A DNA stretch of 54,046 nt from assembly GCA_021774695.1 (NCBI GenBank), contig JAJFIU010000140.1, positions 1 through 54,046 on the forward strand, written 5' to 3'. Every line of letters starts with the position of its first letter. The first letter of the stretch is position 1. The position numbers and the translations under genes are program-made. Positions 22,502 to 32,056 of this stretch are shown piece after piece. Source of the DNA: Alphaproteobacteria bacterium. Lineage in GTDB: Bacteria; Pseudomonadota; Alphaproteobacteria; Sphingomonadales; Kordiimonadaceae. Under the pieces are notes generated by a model, which was not told the DNA's origin, did no database searches, and worked only from the letters and a program-made list of their open reading frames with translations.

Positions 22502-23962
22502 ATGACATTTTCCATTTCCGGGAGTGTTGGCGGCGGCGGTAAGAACCGCATTCATGATGTAGCCAAAATGCAAGCGGCGTTTACTGCTATCGGTTTTCAA
22601 CGAAAAAAATACGCCGTCGATGGTAAAATGAATTCCTTTGACGTTGCGGTCGGGCGGTACATTGAAGCCAATCCGGTTAAAGTAAACGGTAATCGAAATT
22701 ACCCATCTGCAATTGAACCAAAAGGTCAGATCATTGAAAGCCTCCGCAAAGCCTTGAAGGGTTCGACAGTTGAAAAACTGGAGGCAATTCCTGGGACTAT
22801 AATTCTGTACGAACCAATTGCCAACAATCGCGGAAATGACAAAGATTACTTGATCCCGCCATTTCTATCCTTACCACGTGACTTTATGTCAGGCGGGACC
22901 AATTATCGCGGCTATATTGACCGTGTAGAGATTCCAAACACGTCGGCACAGTTTAAATTTGTCGTTACAATGTCATTGGGTTACGTCGGTCGTTTTTGGG
23001 ACCCTAAAAGCCAAAGGCTTATCAGAACTGCGCCTGCGCAGATGAAGGCCTTTATTGACGAGCAGTTGCGCCGTGACGGGAAAGGTTGGACCTATTTGCC
23101 ACCTCCGAAAAACATCAGCCATTTCAGGTTGCAGTCTGTGGTCGTTCCGGCAATTGACTCAATAATTAACAAGCTTAGCTCCCTTGGGGGTAGTAGCCGG
23201 ATCGTTTGGGACGATTTGAAGAAAAGCTACAGGATACCACCAAAGGATAAGATATTGGAAATTGCGGGCCGTATCCACGCCGAAACATGCGCGGCTACGG
23301 GTGAGGCCGGCGGCAAAGCGGTAAACAAACCATGGGCCGATTATGCGGCAACGGTTTTGGAACGCAGCCTGAATAGGAATGTTGTGGTCGGCAACGAGCG
23401 GCACTGCGACAGTTGTCAAACGCTGGCCATTCTCGTGCGGTACAATCTGACGGCGATGATAGCTTTTCGAGAGAAACAACAGGTGATTTCAAATCAGTTG
23501 AATGCGTTCATTTGGAAAAATTCAAATGATGCCGACGTCGAACGAGCCCGCGATATTTTCAAAAAAGCTGGTTCTAACCTTATTCCCATCGTCGGAGACG
23601 CGATATTCGGAATAGAGCATAGTGCTCAAGAAATGCTGATAAACGACGCTAAGTCCATGACTGAAATGGTTATTGATCTGCAGGCAAAGTGGGGGCGCGA
23701 CAAAAAATATCTCCAGCTGCTCATGAGGTTGCTGACATTGGTAAACGCCGCAATTGCTGCGGCAGCCGTGATTAATTTGGGCGCAGAGCTTATTATCAAA
23801 GCCTTCAAGGACGGGAAAATTCAGGAAGCAACTTTGAAGGCCCAGCGAGATTTATATAACATCCAACTAGAATATGATCAGGCTGAATTGTTGGAGCTTC
23901 GTGCCAAGAGAGACTTTGACGCTAGAAATTGCCAATCTTGGGGTTATCTCTACAACGAATAA
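22502..23962 (+). CDS. Peptidoglycan-binding-like protein with hydrophobic C-terminal helices; bacteriocin-like candidate
   Basis: Protein of 486 residues; GAGGG seven bases before ATG 22502. Residues 4-85 look like a peptidoglycan-binding repeat domain (ISGSVGGGGKNRIHDVAKMQ followed by AVDGKMNSF). The middle (about 100-220) is beta-rich and ends in a basic helical part. Around residues 298-310 is a His/Cys motif (HCDSC). Residues 355-450 are helical with a hydrophobic run (LVNAAIAAAAVINLGAELII), then a final coiled-coil-like helix. No signal peptide. It is SOS-boxed and faces two membrane-protein genes, like a toxin with immunity genes. No enzyme motif is recognised; the toxin role is inference. 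Confidence 0.7.
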   Translation: MTFSISGSVGGGGKNRIHDVAKMQAAFTAIGFQRKKYAVDGKMNSFDVAVGRYIEANPVKVNGNRNYPSAIEPKGQIIESLRKALKGSTVEKLEAIPGTIILYEPIANNRGNDKDYLIPPFLSLPRDFMSGGTNYRGYIDRVEIPNTSAQFKFVVTMSLGYVGRFWDPKSQRLIRTAPAQMKAFIDEQLRRDGKGWTYLPPPKNISHFRLQSVVVPAIDSIINKLSSLGGSSRIVWDDLKKSYRIPPKDKILEIAGRIHAETCAATGEAGGKAVNKPWADYAATVLERSLNRNVVVGNERHCDSCQTLAILVRYNLTAMIAFREKQQVISNQLNAFIWKNSNDADVERARDIFKKAGSNLIPIVGDAIFGIEHSAQEMLINDAKSMTEMVIDLQAKWGRDKKYLQLLMRLLTLVNAAIAAAAVINLGAELIIKAFKDGKIQEATLKAQRDLYNIQLEYDQAELLELRAKRDFDARNCQSWGYLYNE

Positions 23963-24108
23963 ACTACGCGGCTTTGATTTTTGCATGGACTTTGTTTGAG
24001 TTTTTGGTCGCCAAAAGTTCATCTCTTCGGGTCACTATTTCTTTTTGCCTTAAATTATCCCCATTCCCTAACCGACTCTGACTGTTGCAAAAATGTGCTA
24101 AACCGCAG

Positions 24109-24206
24109 ATTCTACTGATTAAAATTCTATTAATCATGCCTCTACACGTTTGACGGACGTCTATTCTACTGATAGCGTGCAACCGAATTATTGTATCAGT
24201 CAGAAT
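24109..24206. repeat. Repeated ATTCTACTGAT elements in RTX promoter
   Basis: ATTCTACTGAT occurs twice in direct orientation (24109-24119 and 24163-24173), and a near-perfect inverted copy, ATCAGTCAGAAT (24195-24206), ends 14 bases before the RTX start codon. They lie in the 258-bp non-coding leader and may be operators for the RTX gene. No other gene is seen in 23963-24220. Confidence 0.4.
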
Positions 24207-24220
24207 ATTGAGGTTTTCCA

Positions 24221-27200
24221 ATGGCTACCATCAACGGCACTGCAGGCGACGACATACCCCTATCAGGTACCGGCAACGCAGATTTGATTAATGGGTTGGC
24301 AGGCAACGATGCCATTCTTGGACTGGGCGGTGCCGATACCATTTTCGGCGATGCAGGTGACGACGATATTCTTGGCGGTGACGGCGACGATAAAATCGAT
24401 GGCGTGTCCGGCTGCAATGACCTGGACGGCGAAGCTGGCAATGATACAATTCTTGGTGGAACCGGCGGCGATATTATCGACGGCGGCACTGGCGACGACA
24501 GAATTTTTGCCGGGGATGGTCAGGATACCATTGACGGCGGCACCGGCGCAGATTTGATCCATGGTTGCAATGACAACGATGTCATTCTCGGCGATGCCGG
24601 CAATGACACACTGTTCGGCAACGCTGGCATCGATAATATTAATGGTGGTGCTGATGCCGATAGGATTGATGGCGGCACCGGCGCAGATGTGCTTGACGGC
24701 GGCACCGGCAATGACATTGTAATTGGCGGTGATGGTGATGATGTTATTTTGGGCGACACCGGCGCAGACCAATTGTTTGGTTGTAACGACAATGACAATA
24801 TAAGAGGCGGCACCGGCAACGACACTCTTGGCGGTGATGACGGCACAGACGAACTTTTCGGCGACGAAGGTAACGACAAAATTTCTGGCGGCGACGGAAA
24901 TGACATGATTTTCGGTAACGCTGACAATGATAGCCTTTCTGGAGACGCTGGTGACGACGACATTTTCGGTGGGGTTGGCAACGACACACTGCGAGGCGGG
25001 CTCGGCGCGGACGAGCTGTCCGGTGAAGACGGCAACGACAAACTATTCGGTGGCACTGAAAACGATTCTATCCTGGGCGGCGACGGCACGGATCAGCTAA
25101 ACGGCGAAGCAGGCAACGACACCCTGCTTGGCGGTGCTGGTAATGACGTGCTGGACGGCGGAGACGGAACCGACATTGCCCGATTTAGCGGGGACCTCGA
25201 CAGTACCGGCGATATTACGTCGGTCAGCGGCGCTGATTTCCGCGTCACTGTTGAAGGCTCAGATACAGTTGAAAACATCGAAACGTTGCAGTTTGACAAT
25301 GTCACGCTGTCTACCACAACAGCGCAGGATGTCGGTACATCTATCGCAATAACAACCACAGCTGAAGGAACAACCGACGCAACCTTTGCATCCACAGTTC
25401 TGGCGTGGGATCCAACCGCTAGCACACCTTTGCAAGCCTCCTACAGCGACAATGACTGGACTATTATAGATGTAAACGGCACCGCAGTTGCAAATAACGG
25501 CGACGCTGCGGTTGTGGCGCTGGGTACCATCACTATTGTTGATACCGACGGTGACGGCATGGCTGAAACCATCCGTTTTGAAGGCGATAATTCGCTTCGC
25601 AATGCGGCTGGAGATCAAAATCAGACAATTACAATTACCCTGGAAAATGCCGATGGGTCTTCCACGACAACTATGGAATTGGACCTGACGTTAACTGCCG
25701 ACACCAATTTTTCTGCAGACGCGGGCGGTTCAACTCTTACCGGTGACGACGATGCTGAAACCTTTGTAGGCGGCGTTGGCAACGACAGCATTATCGGAAA
25801 TAACGGCGATGATACAGTTACCAGCGGGGCCGGTATGGACACTGTTCGTGGTGGTCGCGGTGATGATGTAATTTCCAGCGGTGACGGAACTGTACGCGAC
25901 GTGTTGTTCGGTAATAACGGTGATGACACCATCAACGGCGGTTGCGGCGACGATATCATTGACGGTGGTAACGGTGATGATGTAGTTAGCGGCGGTAACG
26001 AAAACGACACCATCAGTGGCGGCTGCGGTGACGACGAACTGACCGGCGGAAACGGTGACGATTCGTTAGTAGGCGGTTGCGACGATGACCTTCTGATCGG
26101 CGGCAACGGCGATGACCGCCTGTTCGGCAACAATAATGCAGATACGCTTACCGGTGGTAACGACAATGACTTTTTGGACGGCGGCGCTGGTATTGACCTT
26201 CTGACCGGCGGGTTGGGCAACGATAATATTACCGGCGGCTCTGAAGCTGACATCGCGGTGTTTGACGGCGACATAACAGGCGAAGCCGATATTGATGACG
26301 CGGGCGGTGATTTCTTCATCACTGTTGAAGGCAATGATACAGTCACCGAAGTGGAAACCTTGCGTTTTGACAATGTGACGCTCAGCTCAACCACTGATGC
26401 CGATATCGGGCTAGATTTTACACTAAGTGCGGTTGCGGGCTCAAGCACTTCCGATACTGTTGCGCAGCATGTTCTCAGCTGGACACCGACTGTTGGGGGT
26501 GATTCGCTCAATGAATATGTGGATGATGATTGGTCGATCATACGGGTGAACGGATCCAATGTAACCGACGGGCAGTCTGTGTCGCTCAACCTCGGTGATG
26601 TCACAGTTACGGATGCTATTGGCAACAGTAATGTTGATACTATTACGTTTGCGGCGGATGCTGACGAAGGCAATGACACTAGTGATCAAACACAGGTTAT
26701 TGTGGTTCGGCTTCAAAACGCTGCAACCGGTGAAACAGTCGATATTAATGTCACGCTTGAAGTGCCGAGTGCCACAACCCTCAATGGAACAAGCAGCGCA
26801 AATACCATTAACGGCGACGACGACGCCGAAACCATTAATGGTCTGGGCGGCAACGATAACCTGAACGGCAATGGTGGTAACGACATCATCAATGGCGGCG
26901 ACGGCAACGACAATATTGATGGTGGTGCAGGTAACGAGACAGTGCAGGGCGGTGCTGGTGCTGACGATATTGAAGGCGGCGACGGCGATGATAGCCTAGT
27001 AGGCGATACGGCGTTTGATACCGGAAACGATACAATCTCGGGCGGCGCTGGCGCTGACGACATCCAGGGCGGTAAAGGCGATGACCAACTGACCGGCGGA
27101 GCCGATAATGATGCGATAGACGGCGGCGCCGGAACTGACACCGCAACCTTTGACGGTGATCTCGACGCTGCCGCTGACATTACTACAGCTGCTGGTGATT

Positions 27201-28825
27201 ATACGGTTCTCGTTGAAGGAACCGACACTATCGTAGACGTTGAAACTTTTGTTTTCGATAACGTAACCCTGTCAGCCGGTGCGTGTCAGGATGTTGTGCT
27301 GGAACTGGATTTGTTTGCAGCCTCAAGCGCAACTGTTACCGACGGGTTTGCGGATCATATTCTGGCATGGGACCCAACCGCGGTTGCACCGCTGGCTGAA
27401 TATGTTGATGATGACTGGACAATCACAGAAATTGACGGTGTTGCTGTAGGCGACGGTGACACGATCACAACGACATACGGTACAGTGACCGTGACCGACA
27501 CAGCGGTTGCAGACGGCAACATTGATACCATTGAATTTACTGCAGACGCTGATACCGCAACCTCGGCCACGGATCTGGATCAGACGATTCAGGTGACGCT
27601 GGTGAACACGACGAACGGGGACACGGTGGTTATGCCGGTTAACTTGCGTGTGGTTGCTGATGTTGACTTCACTGCCAGCACTAGCGGTGGTTTGCTGCAA
27701 GGTGGTGATGCCGCGGAAACATTTAATGGTAACACGGGCGACGATCGAATTCGCGCCGAAGGCGGCAACGACGCTGTTGAGGCTGGCGCTGGTAATGATA
27801 CCGTCAATGGCGGCTGCGGCGATGACATCATTCAAGCAGGCACCGGAAATGACGTAGTGTTTAGCGGCGGTAACCTCACAGACGGCGACGACGTTATTAG
27901 AGGCGATGCCGGCAGTGACACCCTGTTCGGCGGCGAAGATGATGATGTGATTGTTGGCGGCGGCGCAAGCTCCGACCTGTTTGGTGGTGGTTCGGCAGAC
28001 ACAAGTGCCGATGACGGCGTGGATGTATTATTTGGCGGCTCCGGTGATGACACCCTGGTGGCAGGAAGCTGGGATGATCGCGGCGGCAATGACAATAGCG
28101 TGGTCGATGAAGCTGAGGTCAGTAACTCAGCTACTGATGGGTTCAATATTGCCTACGCTGGCACCGGCACGGATATTATATTTGGTGCGGGTGGCAACGA
28201 CCTGCTCGGCGGCGGCGAGGGCTGCGATGACATAACCGGCCTTGACGGCAATGACACCATATACGGTGGTAAGGGTGCCAGTAACGCTGACGACACGCTT
28301 GATGGCGGTGACGATGATGATACGATATTTGCCAGCACCGGTGATGACAGTGTAATTGGCGGCGCAGGCGATGACCTTCTGTTCGGTGGTGACGGCGATG
28401 ATACAATCCGCGGTGGTTCCGGAACAGACAGCTTGTTCGGTGGCGGCGGCAACGATACTTTGCTGGCGGGTGCTGGTGACGACACCGTGCGTGGTGCTGC
28501 AGGCAATGATACGTTAGCAGGCGAGGGCGGCGATGATCTGCTGAACGGCGGTGCCGGTGATGATGTATTTGTGTTTGGCGCGGATACCAATAGTCGCGAC
28601 ACTATTGTTGATTTTGATCTTGATGATGACATTATTAATTTAGCCGGGGTTGACCGTAGCGGCGCTCCAACAACATTTGCTAACTTGCTAGAGGTCAAGA
28701 GTGCATCGATTGAGACCTCTCAAGGCGGTATTGACGGTGTCTTGATTAATATCGGAGACAATGCATCTGTGTTTATTCGCGGCGTTGCGCTGGCTGATTT
28801 GACCATTGATCACTTCACGCTCTAG
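24221..28825 (+). CDS. Large RTX calcium-binding protein, probable type I secreted
   Basis: Protein of 1534 residues, very acidic. Four arrays of GGxGxDxUx repeats (about residues 5-320, 507-677, 857-970, 1157-1460) bind calcium as beta-rolls outside the cell. Between them are three copies of a 170-185 residue domain that begins with DGDLD/ADI, contains VEGTDTIVDVETFVFDNVTL and a LAWDPT/DDDWTI core, and ends in a beta strand before the next array. The C-terminus (RDTIVDFDLDDDIINLAGVD) fits the end of RTX proteins and a type I secretion signal. No N-terminal signal peptide; no HlyBD-like transporter is in the window. Nine or so cysteines occur within or near repeats (GCNDND, GGCGDD), which is unusual because RTX proteins normally lack cysteine. 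Likely adhesin or surface-layer type. Confidence 0.9.
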   Translation: MATINGTAGDDIPLSGTGNADLINGLAGNDAILGLGGADTIFGDAGDDDILGGDGDDKIDGVSGCNDLDGEAGNDTILGGTGGDIIDGGTGDDRIFAGDGQDTIDGGTGADLIHGCNDNDVILGDAGNDTLFGNAGIDNINGGADADRIDGGTGADVLDGGTGNDIVIGGDGDDVILGDTGADQLFGCNDNDNIRGGTGNDTLGGDDGTDELFGDEGNDKISGGDGNDMIFGNADNDSLSGDAGDDDIFGGVGNDTLRGGLGADELSGEDGNDKLFGGTENDSILGGDGTDQLNGEAGNDTLLGGAGNDVLDGGDGTDIARFSGDLDSTGDITSVSGADFRVTVEGSDTVENIETLQFDNVTLSTTTAQDVGTSIAITTTAEGTTDATFASTVLAWDPTASTPLQASYSDNDWTIIDVNGTAVANNGDAAVVALGTITIVDTDGDGMAETIRFEGDNSLRNAAGDQNQTITITLENADGSSTTTMELDLTLTADTNFSADAGGSTLTGDDDAETFVGGVGNDSIIGNNGDDTVTSGAGMDTVRGGRGDDVISSGDGTVRDVLFGNNGDDTINGGCGDDIIDGGNGDDVVSGGNENDTISGGCGDDELTGGNGDDSLVGGCDDDLLIGGNGDDRLFGNNNADTLTGGNDNDFLDGGAGIDLLTGGLGNDNITGGSEADIAVFDGDITGEADIDDAGGDFFITVEGNDTVTEVETLRFDNVTLSSTTDADIGLDFTLSAVAGSSTSDTVAQHVLSWTPTVGGDSLNEYVDDDWSIIRVNGSNVTDGQSVSLNLGDVTVTDAIGNSNVDTITFAADADEGNDTSDQTQVIVVRLQNAATGETVDINVTLEVPSATTLNGTSSANTINGDDDAETINGLGGNDNLNGNGGNDIINGGDGNDNIDGGAGNETVQGGAGADDIEGGDGDDSLVGDTAFDTGNDTISGGAGADDIQGGKGDDQLTGGADNDAIDGGAGTDTATFDGDLDAAADITTAAGDYTVLVEGTDTIVDVETFVFDNVTLSAGACQDVVLELDLFAASSATVTDGFADHILAWDPTAVAPLAEYVDDDWTITEIDGVAVGDGDTITTTYGTVTVTDTAVADGNIDTIEFTADADTATSATDLDQTIQVTLVNTTNGDTVVMPVNLRVVADVDFTASTSGGLLQGGDAAETFNGNTGDDRIRAEGGNDAVEAGAGNDTVNGGCGDDIIQAGTGNDVVFSGGNLTDGDDVIRGDAGSDTLFGGEDDDVIVGGGASSDLFGGGSADTSADDGVDVLFGGSGDDTLVAGSWDDRGGNDNSVVDEAEVSNSATDGFNIAYAGTGTDIIFGAGGNDLLGGGEGCDDITGLDGNDTIYGGKGASNADDTLDGGDDDDTIFASTGDDSVIGGAGDDLLFGGDGDDTIRGGSGTDSLFGGGGNDTLLAGAGDDTVRGAAGNDTLAGEGGDDLLNGGAGDDVFVFGADTNSRDTIVDFDLDDDIINLAGVDRSGAPTTFANLLEVKSASIETSQGGIDGVLINIGDNASVFIRGVALADLTIDHFTL

Positions 28826-28852
28826 TCAGAGCACATAAAGCAGCTATTTCAA

Positions 28853-28886
28853 AAGCCCCGGTGCCTTGTACTGGGGCTTCTGTTTT
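28853..28886 (+). terminator. Rho-independent terminator after RTX gene
   Basis: AAGCCCC (28853-28859) pairs with GGGGCTT (28873-28879), followed by CTGTTTTT. Ends the RTX transcript. The rest of the leader to 29098 shows no further gene. Confidence 0.8.
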
Positions 28887-29098
28887 TCCAGCTATTCTCC
28901 CGCCTTCTTACCCTCCTCCCCTTTTTTTTCCGCCGTGGCCCATTATGCTCATATAGTGGTGGATACTCTCCAGTAATCTCCGAAACGCAAGCATTTGCCA
29001 GCTTTTTGCTCAACCGCGTTTCTTTCCTCTCTAAAATCCGGGTTTCCTTAGGCCGTTAATGTCGTACAGTTGGTTAGGTTCCACCATAAGAGCAACCC

Positions 29099-29839
29099 AT
29101 GACACCTAAGTTAGAACAGATCAGCCTAAAAATCCGTGCTGCAGACCCTGCGCTGAGCGAGCAAGCTATTTTGTCGGACTCGGAACACTTGCGGCTTGCA
29201 AGCATGCATGAAGGAGCGCGGCCCTCCTTTGTGACCGCGCGCGCCATGTTGCGCCGCGAACTGGGTAGCTATATGGGGCTTATTGGCTCCGCTGTCCCGC
29301 TAGCGCAAAAAGGTGCTGGGCGTGTATCCCTCACCGGTTTTAAGGACGACGAGCCTCCGTTTTTCTCCGTGTCGCACTCCGGCTCGGCAGAGGCGGGAAT
29401 CGCGGCTGTTGCTGTGTCCGATACCTCTCCGATTGGTATTGATATCCAGCAAATTGATCATCATATCGACTGGAAACGCGTTGCAGAGCGACGTTTTCCC
29501 ACTCGAGAGTGGGATTTAATGAGCGCAATGCCGGACAACGAAGGCCGCATGCTGTTTTTCACATTGTGGGCGATCAAGGAAGCGTGCGTAAAAATGGAAA
29601 ACGGCACACTGATGCCCTATTTGCGGGGCATAGAAATTGAATTTCGCGATGGCAGTTTCCATCTGGCCTCACCAACACCCGGAGGATCGTCGGACATCTG
29701 GATCTTTTTCCATTTTCTTTCTGAACTTGACCTAGCGGTTGCCTGCGTTTCTCAGCGAAAAACTATGGTTACTTTGGACTGCGATATTGAGATGGGTGTT
29801 GTTGACTTAAGTTCTCTTGACAATACAGCGTTCGATTGA
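29099..29839 (+). CDS. 4'-phosphopantetheinyl transferase, Sfp type
   Basis: Transfers phosphopantetheine from CoA to a serine of carrier proteins. Length 246 residues, typical for the Sfp class. Motifs: FFSVSHSG near residue 88, GIDIQQID with the magnesium-binding aspartates near 115, and FFTLWAIKEACVK near 155, in the correct order. The N-terminal RAMLRRELGSYMG fits the family. No PKS, NRPS or carrier gene is in the window, so the target is unknown. It is transcribed in the same direction as kdsA 103 bases downstream and may head the polysaccharide operon. Confidence 0.9.
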   Translation: MTPKLEQISLKIRAADPALSEQAILSDSEHLRLASMHEGARPSFVTARAMLRRELGSYMGLIGSAVPLAQKGAGRVSLTGFKDDEPPFFSVSHSGSAEAGIAAVAVSDTSPIGIDIQQIDHHIDWKRVAERRFPTREWDLMSAMPDNEGRMLFFTLWAIKEACVKMENGTLMPYLRGIEIEFRDGSFHLASPTPGGSSDIWIFFHFLSELDLAVACVSQRKTMVTLDCDIEMGVVDLSSLDNTAFD

Positions 29840-29942
29840 CGTTTGCCGCGAGGCGGAACTGTATTTGTAGGCTTGCGCTTTTGGCTTTGGCGCGGTAGCC
29901 AAGTTATTGAATGTTTTGTGAAACTTTCCGAAAGGGTAGGCC

Positions 29943-30785
29943 ATGGCGCGCAGCCTTTTAATCGCTGGAAAAATAAAGGTCGCTAACGACAGCCCTTTCG
30001 TCCTGTTTGGAGGTATGAATGTACTTGAAAGCCGCGAATTGGCTTTTGATATTGCAGGCACTTTCAAGGAGGTCGCAGCCGACCTTAATATTCCTTATGT
30101 TTTTAAGGCCAGTTTCGACAAAGCTAATCGGTCGTCTATTCATTCATTCCGTGGCCCCGGCATGGAGGTTGGGCTGCAGATCCTGAGCGATATTCGCGGC
30201 GAACTGGATATTCCAATCCTCACCGATGTCCACGAACCTTATCAAGCCAGTGCAGCAGCTGAAGTTGCGGACGTAATCCAGTTGCCAGCCTTTCTTGCCC
30301 GCCAGACCAATTTGGTATCGGCGATGGCCGCAACTTCTGCGGTGATTAATGTAAAAAAACCTCAGTTTTTGGCCCCACAGGAGATGGCCCATATTCTGAG
30401 GAAATTCGAAGAGAGCGGCAAGAAGGATGTCATGTGCTGCGAGCGTGGCAGTAGTTTTGGCTATAATAATCTGGTTGTCGATATGCTGGGTATCGACATT
30501 ATGAAACGTTATGCACCCGTTGTATTTGACGCGACCCATGCACTTCAGCAACCCGGTGGCCGCAGTGACAGTGCCGATGGCAGACGGTCACAGGTTGCAG
30601 CATTAACCCGGGCCGGAATGGCCATTGGCTTGGCTGGGCTTTTCCTCGAGGCGCACCCCGACCCTGATGAAGCACTTTGCGACGGGCCATGTGCACTGCC
30701 GCTTGATCAGCTCAAGCCATACTTGGAACAGGTGCGGGCAATAGATGATCTGGTCAAAAACTTCGAACCCTTGATTACGGAGTAG
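29943..30785 (+). CDS. kdsA: 3-deoxy-8-phosphooctulonate (KDO-8-P) synthase
   Basis: Condenses phosphoenolpyruvate with arabinose 5-phosphate to KDO-8-P. Length 280 residues. Signatures: [55 protein letters not shown] and [11 protein letters not shown], all in family order. First of four genes (kdsA, kdsC, kdsB, kpsC) spaced by a few bases or overlapping. The substrate is supplied by the KpsF isomerase encoded at 51103. Serves both lipid A core and capsule linker. Confidence 0.96.
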   Translation: MARSLLIAGKIKVANDSPFVLFGGMNVLESRELAFDIAGTFKEVAADLNIPYVFKASFDKANRSSIHSFRGPGMEVGLQILSDIRGELDIPILTDVHEPYQASAAAEVADVIQLPAFLARQTNLVSAMAATSAVINVKKPQFLAPQEMAHILRKFEESGKKDVMCCERGSSFGYNNLVVDMLGIDIMKRYAPVVFDATHALQQPGGRSDSADGRRSQVAALTRAGMAIGLAGLFLEAHPDPDEALCDGPCALPLDQLKPYLEQVRAIDDLVKNFEPLITE

Positions 30786-30790
30786 AGCCG

Positions 30791-31297
30791 ATGTCAATAA
30801 AGTTGCTGGCTCTTGACGTAGACGGTGTGATGACGGACGGGACCATATTATACACAGAAAACGGTGAAGAATTGAAAGCTTTCCATGCTCAAGATGGTCT
30901 GGGTATGAAATATTTGGGCAAAGCCGGCGTGGAAGTAGTGGTTGTATCTGGCCGCCGCAGCAAGCCGCTAGAGCGCCGCCTTGATGATCTGGGCATACGC
31001 AGGCGCAGGCTAAAGTGCGTTGATAAAACAGCCGCCCTTCAAGATATCTGCGACGAATTGGGGCTATCGCTGGCTGACTGCGCTTTTATGGGTGATGACT
31101 GGATTGATATGGACGTGATGAAGCAGGTTGGCTATGCGATGGCACCAAACAATGCTGCCCAGGAAGTCAAAGACATTGCCGACTGGATTGCTACCAAAGA
31201 CGGTGGTCACGGTGCGGTACGAGAAGCATGCAGTCATATCGCCTCCAAAATGGGTGTGAAGCTGGCTGACCTTGTTAACCCCAAAGAACATGTTTGA
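30791..31297 (+). CDS. kdsC: KDO-8-phosphate phosphatase, HAD family
   Basis: Removes phosphate from KDO-8-P to yield KDO. Length 168 residues, cap-less HAD fold. Motif I is DVDGVMTDGTILY (nucleophile and acid/base aspartates), motif II VVSGRRSK, motif III with Lys at KTAALQDICDELG and motif IV MGDDWIDMDVM. Starts five bases after kdsA and ends six before kdsB, so is co-transcribed. Confidence 0.94.
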   Translation: MSIKLLALDVDGVMTDGTILYTENGEELKAFHAQDGLGMKYLGKAGVEVVVVSGRRSKPLERRLDDLGIRRRRLKCVDKTAALQDICDELGLSLADCAFMGDDWIDMDVMKQVGYAMAPNNAAQEVKDIADWIATKDGGHGAVREACSHIASKMGVKLADLVNPKEHV

Positions 31298-31303
31298 GCC
31301 ACG

Positions 31304-32056
31304 ATGAAAATTGCGATACCAGCTCGATATGCGTCTAGCCGTTTCCCCGGCAAACCGCTTGCGCTTATATGCGGCAAGCCAATGATCGAGCATGTTTGGC
31401 GCCGCGCTGTATTGGCGGCTGATAGCCCCGCAGACGTGATTGTAGCAACCGATGACCAGCGAATAGCAGATACGGTTGCCGGGTTTGGCGGCAACGCGGT
31501 TATCACCCGTGCGGATCACGAAAATGGGTCCGAACGGCTGGCAGAATTGACTGATCTGTTGGGCCTGTACGACGACGAGATAGTGGTTAATGTGCAGGGC
31601 GATGAGCCTTTGATTGACCCGGCGCTAATTCGGCTTGTGGGAAAGGCGCTTGAAGATCAGCCAACGGCGGGCATTTCTACGGCTGCCGATCAAATTAAGG
31701 ACGAACAAGCACTTGTCGACCCGGGAATTGTAAAAGTTGTTACCGATAAGAACGGCTTTGCCCACTATTTTTCTCGCGCGGTTATTCCTTATAATCGGGA
31801 GGGAGGGGCTGCCCTTGAGTCGCACCCCTACGCGCGCCACATCGGCATCTATGCTTACCGTGCTGCGACGCTGCGATTGCTTGCGACATATGCGCCTGCA
31901 CCCGCCGAACAAGTTGAAAAACTGGAACAGTTGCGGGCGCTGTGGCACGGCATCAAAATTTATGTCGCCGATTATGACGGCCCACCATCAATCGGCGTTG
32001 ATGTGCCCGGCGACATAGCTCTTGTGGAAGCACTTTTAGCTGAGAAAACACAATGA
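31304..32056 (+). CDS. kdsB: CMP-KDO synthetase (3-deoxy-manno-octulosonate cytidylyltransferase)
   Basis: Activates KDO with CTP to CMP-KDO. Length 250 residues. Motifs: IPARYASSRFPGKPL at the nucleotide site, PMIEHVWRRA, VATDDQRIAD, VNVQGDEPLIDP and HIGIYAYRAATL. Overlaps kpsC by four bases (ATGA). The CMP-KDO is used by KpsC and KpsS. Confidence 0.96.
   Translation: MKIAIPARYASSRFPGKPLALICGKPMIEHVWRRAVLAADSPADVIVATDDQRIADTVAGFGGNAVITRADHENGSERLAELTDLLGLYDDEIVVNVQGDEPLIDPALIRLVGKALEDQPTAGISTAADQIKDEQALVDPGIVKVVTDKNGFAHYFSRAVIPYNREGGAALESHPYARHIGIYAYRAATLRLLATYAPAPAEQVEKLEQLRALWHGIKIYVADYDGPPSIGVDVPGDIALVEALLAEKTQ

Noticed and set aside
23963-24220. Prophage right attachment site or tRNA
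   Set aside because: No tRNA fold and no repeat that could be matched to the unseen left end; the boundary cannot be fixed from this window.
24263-28698. Many long leftward ORFs opposite the RTX gene
   Set aside because: They are composition shadows of the GGxGxD repeats (proline/serine or isoleucine/valine rich) with no starts, ribosome sites or families.
24221-28825. Regular short repeats resembling a CRISPR array
   Set aside because: The repeats are 27-bp coding units of the RTX nonapeptide motif in one long frame, with no constant repeat/spacer structure.
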